A stretch of 64,000 bases of DNA, from assembly GCA_913778205.1 (NCBI GenBank), contig CAJYUW010000017.1:1-64000 (forward strand), given 5' to 3'. The stretch is from an uncultured Curtobacterium sp. Its GTDB lineage: Bacteria > Actinomycetota > Actinomycetes > Actinomycetales > Microbacteriaceae. The notes under the pieces are model-generated. The model ran no database searches, was not told the DNA's origin, and was given only the letters and a program-made list of their open reading frames with translations. The translations under genes and the position numbers were made by a program. Below, in pieces: positions 1 through 8,750 of this stretch (position 1 is the first letter of the stretch; each line of letters begins with the position of its first letter).

Positions 1-1732
1 CCACCGACACCGTCGCGTCGTCCGTGAACCCGGTACCGGTGAGGGTCACCGTCGTGCCGCCGCCGGCCGGGCCGTTGGCGGGGTCGATCGTGGTGATGGT
101 CGGAGCGACCGCGGGCGCCGCGTTGTAGGTGAACGTCAGCGGATCCGAGGTCCCACCGGCGGTCGTCACGGTGACGTCCACCGGACCGGCAGCGTGCGCC
201 GGGGTCGTGAAGGTCAGCGTGGTGCCGTCGTCGGAGATCGAGTCCGGCGTGATCGGGTCCGACCCGTCCACCGACACCGTGCTGTCATCGGTGAACCCGG
301 TGCCGCTCACAGTCACCGACGTGCCACCCGCCGCCGGCCCGTTGTCCGGGTCCAGCGCGGTCGCCGTCGGCGCGGCGAGCGGGCCGGCATTCGGTCCGAC
401 GGCGGCCGAGGCGAGGTTGACGACCGCGGCCGGGGTCGCGGCGTTCGGCAGGAGCCCGACACGGAGCGCGCGCTGGGTGAACACGCCGCCGGCGGTCTCC
501 TGCACGTTGCCCCGGAGGGACAGGACCTGCGTCAGCGCGTTCGCGAGGGGCGTCACGACCGTGGTCCCGAGACCGCTGATCGTGGTGTCGATCGGCGCGG
601 TCACCTGCGTGACGACCGGGTTCACGATCGGCAGGATCAGACCCACGGCGACCGGCGCGCCGAGGAGCGTCACCGTGAGGCCCCGCAGCGACGTCGTGAT
701 CTGCGTCACGACACCTTGGAGCGCCTGGGTGATCGCCGGCAGGAGCTGCGTCGTGAGCGCGTTCGTGATGTACGGCAGCAGCTCGGTGTTCGGCGGCAGG
801 TCGTTGAGGTCGAGCCCCTGGCTGGCGAGCACCGCGGCGACGTCGATCGTGATCGCACCCGTCTGCAGGTTCGCGGTGATCGACCCGTCGGCGGTCGTCA
901 CGGTCGTGACCGAGTCGAGGGTGGCGGTCAGGTTCGGGAGTCCGGACACCTGCACCGCACCCAGCGTCCCCTGCAGCGTCGCCGGCAGGGCGTTCACCGC
1001 CGGCTGCAGTCCCGCGAGCGTCCCGCGGAGACCGGAGACGGTGGAGGCCAGCGCCGGGCTGGTCAGCGACAGGTCGAGGTCGGCGACGCTGTAGTCGCCG
1101 GTCTGCGCACCACCGGGCCCGGCTGCCTGCGCTGCCGTCGCGGAGACCGCGCCGACCTCGAGGTCGAGGTCCGCCAGCGCGCCGGCGAGGTCCTGCCCGA
1201 TCAGGCCGGACAGCGCGAAGGACGCATTCGCCTGCGGGACGCCGTCCTGGCCGCCGACACCGAGCCCGCCGGTGTTCGTGACGGCACCCGATGCCGCGAC
1301 GGAGCTGCCGTCCGGGTTCGCCTGCGCGTACTGGTTGACCGCGCCGAGCGTCAGGATGCCGTTGTCGCCGAGCAGGTTGAGCCCGTTGCCGAGGTCGACG
1401 TTCACGGCGTTGAGCGCGGTCACGTCGAGCGGGTGGACGTCGGTGTCGGTCGCTCCGCCGGTGTTCCGGGCGTCGGCGGGCGTCACGGCGAGGAGGTCGT
1501 CGAGGTTCAGGCCGAGTGCCGTCCCGCTGAGGAAGCGGCCCTGCCCGACGGACGCAGCCGGGGCCGCGGTCGCCGGCGCCGCTGCGAGCACGCTGCCACC
1601 GGCTCCGAGGAGCACAGCGGTGAGCACCGCGAGCCCCTGGCTGCCCCGATTCCGCCACCTGGTGCGGGCCTGGCTCGATGGTCGTGATGGTCCAGGCACG
1701 TTTTCGGCGCGCGCGAGTGTCCCAAGCCTCAT
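1..1732 (-). CDS. Secreted choice-of-anchor G / IPT-TIG repeat protein (partial, continues beyond the left edge)
   Basis: Minus-strand reading from ATG at 1732 (AGGAG upstream): MRLGTLARAENVPGPSRPSSQARTRWRNRGSQGLAVLTAVLLGAGGSVLAAAPATAAPAASVGQGRFLSGTALGLNLDDLLAVTP..., signal-like N-terminus, then IPT/TIG-like repeats (TALDPDNGPAAGGTSVTVSGTGFTDDSTVSVDGSDP / TTIDPANGPAGGGTTVTLTGTGFTDDATVSV). Open at the window edge, so missing from the ORF track. Confidence 0.8.
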   Translation of the reverse strand, partial: MRLGTLARAENVPGPSRPSSQARTRWRNRGSQGLAVLTAVLLGAGGSVLAAAPATAAPAASVGQGRFLSGTALGLNLDDLLAVTPADARNTGGATDTDVHPLDVTALNAVNVDLGNGLNLLGDNGILTLGAVNQYAQANPDGSSVAASGAVTNTGGLGVGGQDGVPQANASFALSGLIGQDLAGALADLDLEVGAVSATAAQAAGPGGAQTGDYSVADLDLSLTSPALASTVSGLRGTLAGLQPAVNALPATLQGTLGAVQVSGLPNLTATLDSVTTVTTADGSITANLQTGAITIDVAAVLASQGLDLNDLPPNTELLPYITNALTTQLLPAITQALQGVVTQITTSLRGLTVTLLGAPVAVGLILPIVNPVVTQVTAPIDTTISGLGTTVVTPLANALTQVLSLRGNVQETAGGVFTQRALRVGLLPNAATPAAVVNLASAAVGPNAGPLAAPTATALDPDNGPAAGGTSVTVSGTGFTDDSTVSVDGSDPITPDSISDDGTTLTFTTPAHAAGPVDVTVTTAGGTSDPLTFTYNAAPAVAPTITTIDPANGPAGGGTTVTLTGTGFTDDATVSV

Positions 1733-1885
1733 GTGGCTTTGCTCCTGATCCTGATCCGAGCGGTTGGTGAGACCGCTTCCGGCGGTTGGTGAGACCGCCG
1801 ACAGCTGGTGTGCTGTGCAGGGAGCGTAACCCTGAGCGCGCGCTCACGTCCAGGACCCCCGATCGGGGGTCAGCCCGGCTCCGGG

Positions 1886-3421
1886 TCAGGCGCCGCCGAG
1901 CGCCCGCGTCGCCAGGTGCAGCGCGAGCCTGGTCTCGGGGTCGGACAGGTCCACGCGGAGCCGGCGCTCCACGCGGGCGATGCGGTCGGCAACGGTGTTG
2001 CGGTGCACGCCGAGCACGGCCGCGGTCTCGGCGATCGAGGACTCGGCGTCGAGGTACGCCGCGAGGGTCTCGTGGAGCACCCCGCCCCCGAGCGGCGCGA
2101 GGAGCTGCTCGGCGGCCGGGAGGAACGTGTCGGTCTGCGTCCACGCGAGCAGGAGCTGCGCCAGGCCGAGCCGGTCGACGTGCACGAACCAGCCGGACTC
2201 CGGCCGGGCTGCGGCCAACCGGACGGCGTCGCCCGCCTCGCCGAGGGTCCGGACGAGGCCCGCCGGCCCGGCGTGCACGCTGCCGACGCCGACGTTGGTG
2301 TCGACGGCTTGCCGCAGCGTGTTCTGCGCGGCTCGGGCCCCTGCAGCGACGGCGGTGACGAGGTCACGGTCGGGCTCGTGGTCGACCGACGCCCAGAGCG
2401 CCCAGCCGTCCGCCTGCTCCACGACGGTCGCGTCGAGGTCGTGCGCCGCGAACGCCGTCTCGACCTCGCGGCGCAGGGCGACCGCGTCCACCCCGTCGGC
2501 GGATCCACGGGCGGCCACCAGTCGGATGCCGACGTGCCAGGCATCGAGCCGCCACCCGGCCGCGAGGGTCCGCTGCACGAGCGCGGGACCCGGGGTGCCG
2601 TCCGCCGCGCGGACGTCGTCGAGCATCGCCATCCGGTAGCGCGCGTCGCGCTCGTCGTCGAGCCGGGTGAGGACGAGCCGGTGTCCGGCCGCGACCGCGG
2701 CGACCCGGAGTGCGGTGGCGACCGTCACCCGTTCGGCGGCGACCGGTGCGGCGAGTTCCACGGCCAGCCAGGCCCGGGCGCCGATGCCGGTCGGGACGGG
2801 GACGGCGACGACGGTCGCACCGCGGTCGTCCGACGCCCACACGGGTTCGCTCGTCCCGGACGTGCGGGCGAGGAGCGCGGCGGTGGACGGAGCCACGGGC
2901 GCACCACGGAGTGCCCGACCGGAGGCGTCGAGGAACAGCAGATCGTGCCCGAGCTCGGCCTCGAGGCGGGTGAACAGGTCCTCGAGCGACGGCCCGGCGT
3001 CGAGGCCGACCCGGGCGGCGACGAGCGCGGCACGCGTCGCCGGTGCGTCGCCGGTACCGATGAGCTCGTGCAGTCGCACCGACGCGGCCCACGGGTCCGT
3101 GGTCCCGAGGACGGTGACGCCGAGCCGGTCCGCGAGCGCCGCCGTGCCGGCCCCGAGCGAGGGCGCCTCCGCCGCCGGCGTGACGACGAGCAGTGACACA
3201 CCGGAGGTCGCGGCGCGTCGGAGCAGCACGTCGAAGCGGGCGTCGAAGCGCTCGACCGGCGTCAGCAGCACGACGCAGTCGTCCGCCCCGGTGACGGTGC
3301 GGCCGACCTGCGCGGGGGCCCCGGCGACCCCGCGGACGGACGCGACGGAGCCGGCGATCGGTCCCGCGAGCACGGTGGCGTCCGCCCCGAGCAGCGGCAG
3401 CGCCTCGGCGACGGGGATCAC
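1886..3421 (-). CDS. PucR-family transcriptional regulator
   Basis: C-terminus LAAYLDAESSIAETAAVLGVHRNTVADRIARVERRLRVDLSDPETRLALHLATRAL is the PucR-type HTH_30; GTG start overlaps the stop of the next upstream gene (GTGA). Confidence 0.85.
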   Translation of the reverse strand: MIPVAEALPLLGADATVLAGPIAGSVASVRGVAGAPAQVGRTVTGADDCVVLLTPVERFDARFDVLLRRAATSGVSLLVVTPAAEAPSLGAGTAALADRLGVTVLGTTDPWAASVRLHELIGTGDAPATRAALVAARVGLDAGPSLEDLFTRLEAELGHDLLFLDASGRALRGAPVAPSTAALLARTSGTSEPVWASDDRGATVVAVPVPTGIGARAWLAVELAAPVAAERVTVATALRVAAVAAGHRLVLTRLDDERDARYRMAMLDDVRAADGTPGPALVQRTLAAGWRLDAWHVGIRLVAARGSADGVDAVALRREVETAFAAHDLDATVVEQADGWALWASVDHEPDRDLVTAVAAGARAAQNTLRQAVDTNVGVGSVHAGPAGLVRTLGEAGDAVRLAAARPESGWFVHVDRLGLAQLLLAWTQTDTFLPAAEQLLAPLGGGVLHETLAAYLDAESSIAETAAVLGVHRNTVADRIARVERRLRVDLSDPETRLALHLATRALGGA

Positions 3422-4497
3422 GCCGCCGCCTCGGCCACGGTGTCGGCGTCGATCCCGAACGCGCGGGGGGCGACGCGGGCGGTGCGCCGCGGGTCCGCCC
3501 ACCACCACGGCGCACCGGGCAGGACGAGCACGGCGAGCTCGTCCCCGACCCGGGCGCGGTCGGTCGGCACCGGCCGCAGGGACCGGGCGTCGACCACGAC
3601 GATGCAGCTCGGAGTGCTCGCGACCGGCTCCCCGTCGACGAGGCAGTGCACCCACTCGCTCCCGGCCTCGATGCGCGCGACCGCGCCGGTGCGGGCGTCG
3701 CGGACGGCCATCGAACCGTGCACGAACGCCACCGCGTCCCCGCCGCGCTGGACGTCGAGCACCCGCCCCTCGGCGAGGACGCGCCCGCCGACCGCGGACG
3801 CGAGTCCCGCGACGTCGGCGGACGCTCCGGCAGCACGGCCGACGCGCAGCGCCCGGCTCACGCTGCCGACGACCGCCCGCTCGGCGAGCACGTCCCCGGC
3901 GACGGGTCCGATGGCGAACGCGGCCCAGCCGCCGCTGTGCGACACGGCCTCGCGCCAGACCGTCTCGAGGTCGCGCGGGTCCGGCGCGTCGACCACGATC
4001 CGGAGTCCGCTGGAGGTCACCGCCGCCGCCGTGACGGCGGGCAGCGGGTCGACGAACAGGGAGAGCTGGTCGATCCGCGGCGTCGCCCGGCCCACCAGGT
4101 CGGCGTCCACGAGCGGCAGACCGGCGGCGTGCGCGGTGAGGGCTGCGGCCGGCCCCGTCACGCCGCCGATCTGCGCGGCCACGACCGCGTCGGCACGGAG
4201 ACCCGTCCACCGTTCGACGGCCGCGAGTGCGTCCGGCAGCTCCCGGCCGCTCGGCGTCTTCTCCTCGAGGACGGTCGTCGAGCCGACCACCCCGACCGCC
4301 ATCACGGACCGCACGGCGTCCCCGAGCGGGACCACCGGGACGCGACCGTCCCCGAGCGCCAGCCGGAGGGCGTGCACCATGTGGTCGACCTGACCGCCGC
4401 CACCGCACCCGAGCAGGGCGGTGCCGCGGCCGAACGCGTCGACGTCGCCGGCCTGGAGGCCCGTCACGGCTCCGTCACGCTGCTCACCCGGGTGCAC
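3418..4497 (-). CDS. DUF917 domain protein (PF06032 family), paralog 1
   Basis: GTALLGCGGGGQVDHMVHALRLAL...VGVVGSTTVLEEKTPSGRELPDALAAVE...GLPLVDADLVGRATPRI; aligns with the two neighbouring paralogs. Confidence 0.8.
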   Translation of the reverse strand: MHPGEQRDGAVTGLQAGDVDAFGRGTALLGCGGGGQVDHMVHALRLALGDGRVPVVPLGDAVRSVMAVGVVGSTTVLEEKTPSGRELPDALAAVERWTGLRADAVVAAQIGGVTGPAAALTAHAAGLPLVDADLVGRATPRIDQLSLFVDPLPAVTAAAVTSSGLRIVVDAPDPRDLETVWREAVSHSGGWAAFAIGPVAGDVLAERAVVGSVSRALRVGRAAGASADVAGLASAVGGRVLAEGRVLDVQRGGDAVAFVHGSMAVRDARTGAVARIEAGSEWVHCLVDGEPVASTPSCIVVVDARSLRPVPTDRARVGDELAVLVLPGAPWWWADPRRTARVAPRAFGIDADTVAEAAA

Positions 4498-4527
4498 GCG
4501 CCCATGCTCTCACCCCGCCGGGCTCGC

Positions 4528-5661
4528 TCAGGCGGTGGTGGCGAGCGCCCGCTCCGCGGGCACCGGTGTCGGGACGAGCTGCTCGACCGGCACGAACGCG
4601 TCGTCGAGCCCGAAGCACGACGGGCCGAACACCGCGAGCGCCTCCGGCGTCCGCATGAGGTCCGGTGTCGAGACCCCGACGACGCGGACGCGTTGGCCGT
4701 ACCGCAGGCGCTCGGTCGTGATCGGCTCGGCGGTCTCGGCGTCGAGCACGCACACGAGGTCCGGGACGACCGCGACGAGCTCGCCGTCGCGGCGCGCGAC
4801 GAGGTTCTCGTTCTGGAACGCGATCTCGAGTGTGGACCCGTCGGCGCCCTCGACGACCGCCCTGCCCTTCGCGAAGCCGTCGACCGTCCGGCGCTCGACG
4901 TCGACGACCTTGCCGTCGAACAGCTCCCGCAGGTGCGTGTAGATCGTCTCCGAGAACGCGTCGGTGAGCGCCGCCACCGGGTCGCGGTGCTCCTCGCGGG
5001 CACGGCGGACGGCGCGGCCCACGGACAGTGCGAGCGAGAGGGTCCGCGGTACCGCCGTGTCCTTGACCTGTCGGCCGGTCATCGCGTACTCGGCGATGTA
5101 GGCGACGCCGCCGAGCCGGATCGTGACGCCGCGGGCGAGCCACTCCATCTGCCGGTTGTCGTGGCCGGTGTCGATGACGACCCCGTGCCCGTTCTCGTCG
5201 CTGATCGCCAGCGGGGAGCCCGGGACGCCGTACACGGAGAACGTCTCCATCTGGAGTTCCGGGAACGCGCGCCCCATGCCGTCCGCGTCGACGACGGGCA
5301 GCCCGCCGGTGGCGCCGACGAGCAGCGGGATCATCGAGTTGATGCCGCCGCACTCGATCGGCATCGTGGCCGTCGCGGTCCGACCGAGGTGCTGTTCGAG
5401 CCGCCGGAGCGCGCCGAGCGGCTCCGGCCCGGCGGGGATGCGTTCGAGCACGACCGTCGGTGCGCCCATCTGCGCGGTCGGGACGACGAGGGCGTCGTCG
5501 TCGACCTCGGACGGGTCGAGGATCGTGACGGGTCCGTGCTCCTCGATCGCGGCCTTGACGAGCAGCATCCCGATGGTCGGGTCGCCGCCGCCACCCGTGC
5601 CGAGCAGTGCGGCCCCGCGGGCGAGGTCCGGCAGGTCGTCCACGTCGATGGTCCAGCTCAT
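4528..5661 (-). CDS. DUF917 domain protein, paralog 2
   Basis: MSWTIDVDDLPDLARGAALLGTGGGGDPTIGMLLVKAAIEEHGPVTILDP...GLPVVDADGMGRAFPELQMETFSVYG...PITTERLRYGQRVRVVG. Confidence 0.9.
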   Translation of the reverse strand: MSWTIDVDDLPDLARGAALLGTGGGGDPTIGMLLVKAAIEEHGPVTILDPSEVDDDALVVPTAQMGAPTVVLERIPAGPEPLGALRRLEQHLGRTATATMPIECGGINSMIPLLVGATGGLPVVDADGMGRAFPELQMETFSVYGVPGSPLAISDENGHGVVIDTGHDNRQMEWLARGVTIRLGGVAYIAEYAMTGRQVKDTAVPRTLSLALSVGRAVRRAREEHRDPVAALTDAFSETIYTHLRELFDGKVVDVERRTVDGFAKGRAVVEGADGSTLEIAFQNENLVARRDGELVAVVPDLVCVLDAETAEPITTERLRYGQRVRVVGVSTPDLMRTPEALAVFGPSCFGLDDAFVPVEQLVPTPVPAERALATTA

Positions 5662-6926
5662 CGGGTCGCTCCTTCGCTGACGGTGCCGTCGTGGCGGACC
5701 GCCGGGGTGTCGTAGCCGAAGTACCGCGGGCCGGCGAGGTCGAGTCCGGCCGCGGAGTGCCAGCGTTCGTCGGCGGGTGCGCTGACGATGCGGACGCGGG
5801 CGCCGTACCGGAGACCCTCGGTGGTGATCGGTTCGCCGGTCTCGGCGTCCAGGGTGATGACGAGGTCCGGGGTGGTGGTCCGCACCGAGCCGGCCACCTC
5901 GACCAGCAGGTGCTCGTTCTGGAAGGCGAGCCGTGCCTCCAGGCCGGTGTCGGGGCCGGAACCGACGATGCGGGCGGTGCCGCGCGCGAACCCGGTGACC
6001 GTCTTCCGCTCCACGTCGGCGACCTTGCCCTCGAACACGACCGTGCCGCCGAGCACCGCCGCGACGGCGGCGACGGGGTCCTCGTTGGCGCTGCGTGCCG
6101 CGACCAGGGCCTCGCCGAGCTGCACGCACCGGGAGAGGCTGCCGCGCACGTAGGACGCCTTCACCTGTGCGCCGGACACGGCGTACTGCGCGCCGATCGC
6201 GGAGCAGCCCATCTCGACCGTGGCGGTGCGGGCGAGCCGTTCCGCCCACCGGTTGTCGACCGTGTCGAAGACGGCGGTGTTGCCCTTCTCGTCGGCGAGC
6301 GCCATCGGCGTCGCGCGGACGCCGTAGAGCGTGGGCAGGACCATCTGGACCTCCGGGAAGGCGCGCCCCATGCCGTCGGCGTCGACGAGCGGCAGGCCGA
6401 GCTCCGCCGCGGCGACGATCGGGCTGGTGGAGTTGACGCCGCCGACCTCGATGCAGGCGATGTGCGTCGGGGTGACGCCGAGGTGGGTCGCCAGGCTGCG
6501 GACGGCTCCGGCGAACTGCGCGGCGGACGGGAGCTTCTCGACCATGACGGTCGGGGCGCCGATCATCGCGACGTTGAGCACCACCGCGTCGTCGGGCAGG
6601 TCCTCGACGGCCACCACGGGCACGGGGCCGTGCTCGCGGACGGCGGCCTCGGCGAGGAGTCGGCCGATGTACGGGTCGCCGCCCCCGCCGGTACCGAGGA
6701 TCGCGGCGCCGCGGGCGAGTGCCGAGCAGTCGGGGCCGATCTCGGTGAGCCGGCGCGCGGGGGCGGGCGCGACCGGGCGCTCGGCGGCCGCGGTGGCGCC
6801 TGCTCCGGGGAGCCGCGGCTGGTCGGTGACCCGGGCGGTGGCCGTTCCGGTGACCGGCGCCTGGTCGGTGACCGTTCCGGTGACCGGCGCCTGGTCGGTG
6901 ACCGGGGCGCTCTGGAGGGCGCTCAC
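5658..6926 (-). CDS. DUF917 domain protein, paralog 3, with repetitive N-terminal extension
   Basis: LARGAAILGTGGGGDPYIGRLLAEAAVREHGPVPVV...GLPLVDADGMGRAFPEVQMVLPTLYG; close to paralog 2. N-terminus VTDQAPVTGTVTDQAPVTGTATARVTDQ. Confidence 0.9.
   Translation of the reverse strand: MSALQSAPVTDQAPVTGTVTDQAPVTGTATARVTDQPRLPGAGATAAAERPVAPAPARRLTEIGPDCSALARGAAILGTGGGGDPYIGRLLAEAAVREHGPVPVVAVEDLPDDAVVLNVAMIGAPTVMVEKLPSAAQFAGAVRSLATHLGVTPTHIACIEVGGVNSTSPIVAAAELGLPLVDADGMGRAFPEVQMVLPTLYGVRATPMALADEKGNTAVFDTVDNRWAERLARTATVEMGCSAIGAQYAVSGAQVKASYVRGSLSRCVQLGEALVAARSANEDPVAAVAAVLGGTVVFEGKVADVERKTVTGFARGTARIVGSGPDTGLEARLAFQNEHLLVEVAGSVRTTTPDLVITLDAETGEPITTEGLRYGARVRIVSAPADERWHSAAGLDLAGPRYFGYDTPAVRHDGTVSEGATR
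6841..6900. repeat. 30-bp tandem duplication (2 units) in the N-terminal coding region of DUF917 paralog 3
   Basis: gccgttccggtgaccggcgcctggtcggtg / accgttccggtgaccggcgcctggtcggtg. Confidence 0.9.
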
Positions 6927-8479
6927 CGGACCACCGCCCCGAGCGCGAGGTCCCCGACCGCCTTCGCGCGGATCCGGGTGGCGTTGCCGGGCAGGTACGG
7001 GATCGGGACCTCGTCGAAGTCCACGATCGCGACGCTCGTCGGGTCGGCTCCCGCGGCGACGGCTCGGTCGACCGCTTCCTGGCGGGCCTCGTCGACGACG
7101 CTCGATCGCTTGCCGTCGCTGATCGCGTAGACCTTGTCGACCTCGCCGGAGACCTGCGCGATCGCGGCGCCGATGGCGTTGGCGACGGAGTGGTGCTCGG
7201 GGCGGTGCACCGTGCCGAGACCGGGCAGCTCGTCCGGCAGCAGCACCGATCCGCCACCGACGGCGACGACCGGCAGCGGGGCCGACGACGTGCGCATGCG
7301 CTCGACGACGTCGGCGACGCGTTCGGCGATGACGGCGAGGGCACGCTCGGCCACGGCGGCGGGGACGCCCGCGACCCGGGCGGGATCGCCGATGCTGCTC
7401 CGGCCGCCGCGCACGGCGACGTCGGTGGCGGTGAGGGTGTCGCCGCCGAAGACGAGTCCCTCCTCGGTCAGCCGGTAGCCGACGGAGTCCGGGCCGACCA
7501 GGGCGCCGTCCTCGCGGATGCGGGAGCCGCCGCCGATGCCGATCGACAGCACGTCGGGCATCCGGAAGTTCGTGCGGATCCCGGCCACGGCGACCTCGCC
7601 CGTGGCCTCACGCGGGAAGCCGCCGGTCAGGACGCCGACGTCGCTCGTGGTGCCGCCGACGTCGACGACGGCGCAGGTGTCGAACCCGGACAGCACCGCT
7701 GCGCCGCGCATCGAGTTCGTCGGGCCGGACGCGAACGTGGCGACGGGGTACCGGCGGGCGTACTCGACGTCCATCAGCGTGCCGTCGTTCTGGCTGAGGA
7801 ACAGCGGGGCCTCGATGCCGCTGGCCGTCACCGATGCCGAGAGCCCGTCGACGATGCCGTCCGCGAGCTCCCGCAGGGCCGCGTTGATGATCGTCGCGTT
7901 CTCCCGCTCGAGCAGGCCGATGCGGCCGATCTCGCTCGAGAGCGAGAACGCGACGTCCGGGCCGAGCTCGGCGGCGAGGATCTCCTGGGCGCGCTGCTCG
8001 AACTCGTCGTTGATCGGGGAGAACACCGACGAGATCGCGACGGACCGGATGCCGGCGGCGGCGATGGCCTCGGCGTGGCGCTTCAGCTCGTCCGGGTCGA
8101 GGTCGGAGATGACCCGGCCGTCGAACTCGTGGCCGCCGTGGGCGAGGAAGGGCCGGGCGCGGACCGCGTCGACCAGGTGTGCGGGCCAGTCGGTGAACGG
8201 CGGGAGGGACGCGGTGGCGGGCAGCCCGAGGCGGACCGCTGCCGTCGGGGCGAGCCCGCGGGCCTCGATGAGCGCATTGATGAAGTGCGTCGTGCCGATC
8301 ATGACGCCGTCGACCTCGGAGGACCCGAAGTCGCGCTGCTCGCGGAGGCCGGCGAGCGCCGCGACGATGCCGGAGGTGACGTCCTGGCTCGTGGACCGCT
8401 TCACGGCGGCGGCGACCGTGCTGCCGTCCATGAGGACGGCGTCGGTGTTGGTGCCGCCGACGTCGATGCCGATGCGCAT
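6923..8479 (-). CDS. Hydantoinase/oxoprolinase family protein (HyuA-like)
   Basis: MRIGIDVGGTNTDAVLMDG...VMIGTTHFINALIEARGL...ATFASGPTNSMRGAAVLSGFDTCAVVDVGGTTSDVGVL typical HyuA/OPLA ASKHA motifs. Confidence 0.92.
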   Translation of the reverse strand: MRIGIDVGGTNTDAVLMDGSTVAAAVKRSTSQDVTSGIVAALAGLREQRDFGSSEVDGVMIGTTHFINALIEARGLAPTAAVRLGLPATASLPPFTDWPAHLVDAVRARPFLAHGGHEFDGRVISDLDPDELKRHAEAIAAAGIRSVAISSVFSPINDEFEQRAQEILAAELGPDVAFSLSSEIGRIGLLERENATIINAALRELADGIVDGLSASVTASGIEAPLFLSQNDGTLMDVEYARRYPVATFASGPTNSMRGAAVLSGFDTCAVVDVGGTTSDVGVLTGGFPREATGEVAVAGIRTNFRMPDVLSIGIGGGSRIREDGALVGPDSVGYRLTEEGLVFGGDTLTATDVAVRGGRSSIGDPARVAGVPAAVAERALAVIAERVADVVERMRTSSAPLPVVAVGGGSVLLPDELPGLGTVHRPEHHSVANAIGAAIAQVSGEVDKVYAISDGKRSSVVDEARQEAVDRAVAAGADPTSVAIVDFDEVPIPYLPGNATRIRAKAVGDLALGAVVR

Positions 8480-8540
8480 GGGGTTCCTTCCGGGTGGTGC
8501 GGGTGCGGGAGCGGGGTGGTGGGGGGGGCTGGGCTGGAGC

Positions 8541-8600
8541 GGGACGGGGTGGTGCGGGACGGGGTGGTGCGGCACGGGGTGGTGCGGCACGGGGTGGTGC
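8541..8600. repeat. 15-bp intergenic tandem repeat, 4 units
   Basis: gggacggggtggtgc x2 followed by ggcacggggtggtgc x2, between hydantoinase and permease genes. Confidence 0.92.
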
Positions 8601-8712
8601 GGCGGCGTTGGCGTGCTGGTCCGGCACCGGGGGCGGGTGGCCCGGGGGCCGGGGAGGGGGACCGGCCGCCCCGCCACCGGATCAGGTGGGGGCGGGACGA
8701 CCGGCCGTGGGA

Positions 8713-8739
8713 GGCGGCCGGGTGGGGGACCCGGCCGCC
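8713..8739 (-). terminator. Strong hairpin, candidate terminator/attenuator downstream of the permease gene
   Basis: GGCGGCCGGGT-ggggg-ACCCGGCCGCC, 11-bp perfect arms; no clear U-tract. Confidence 0.5.
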
Positions 8740-8750
8740 GGTCTGGACCG

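Noticed and set aside
4528-7344. 938-aa minus-strand ORF in the track as one protein
   Set aside because: Only the part from MSWTIDVDD (5661) is DUF917 paralog 2; upstream residues are out-of-frame translation of paralog 3 and the hydantoinase gene.
8541-8600. Possible CRISPR-like array
   Set aside because: 15-bp units are contiguous with no spacers; plain tandem repeat, and no cas genes in the window.
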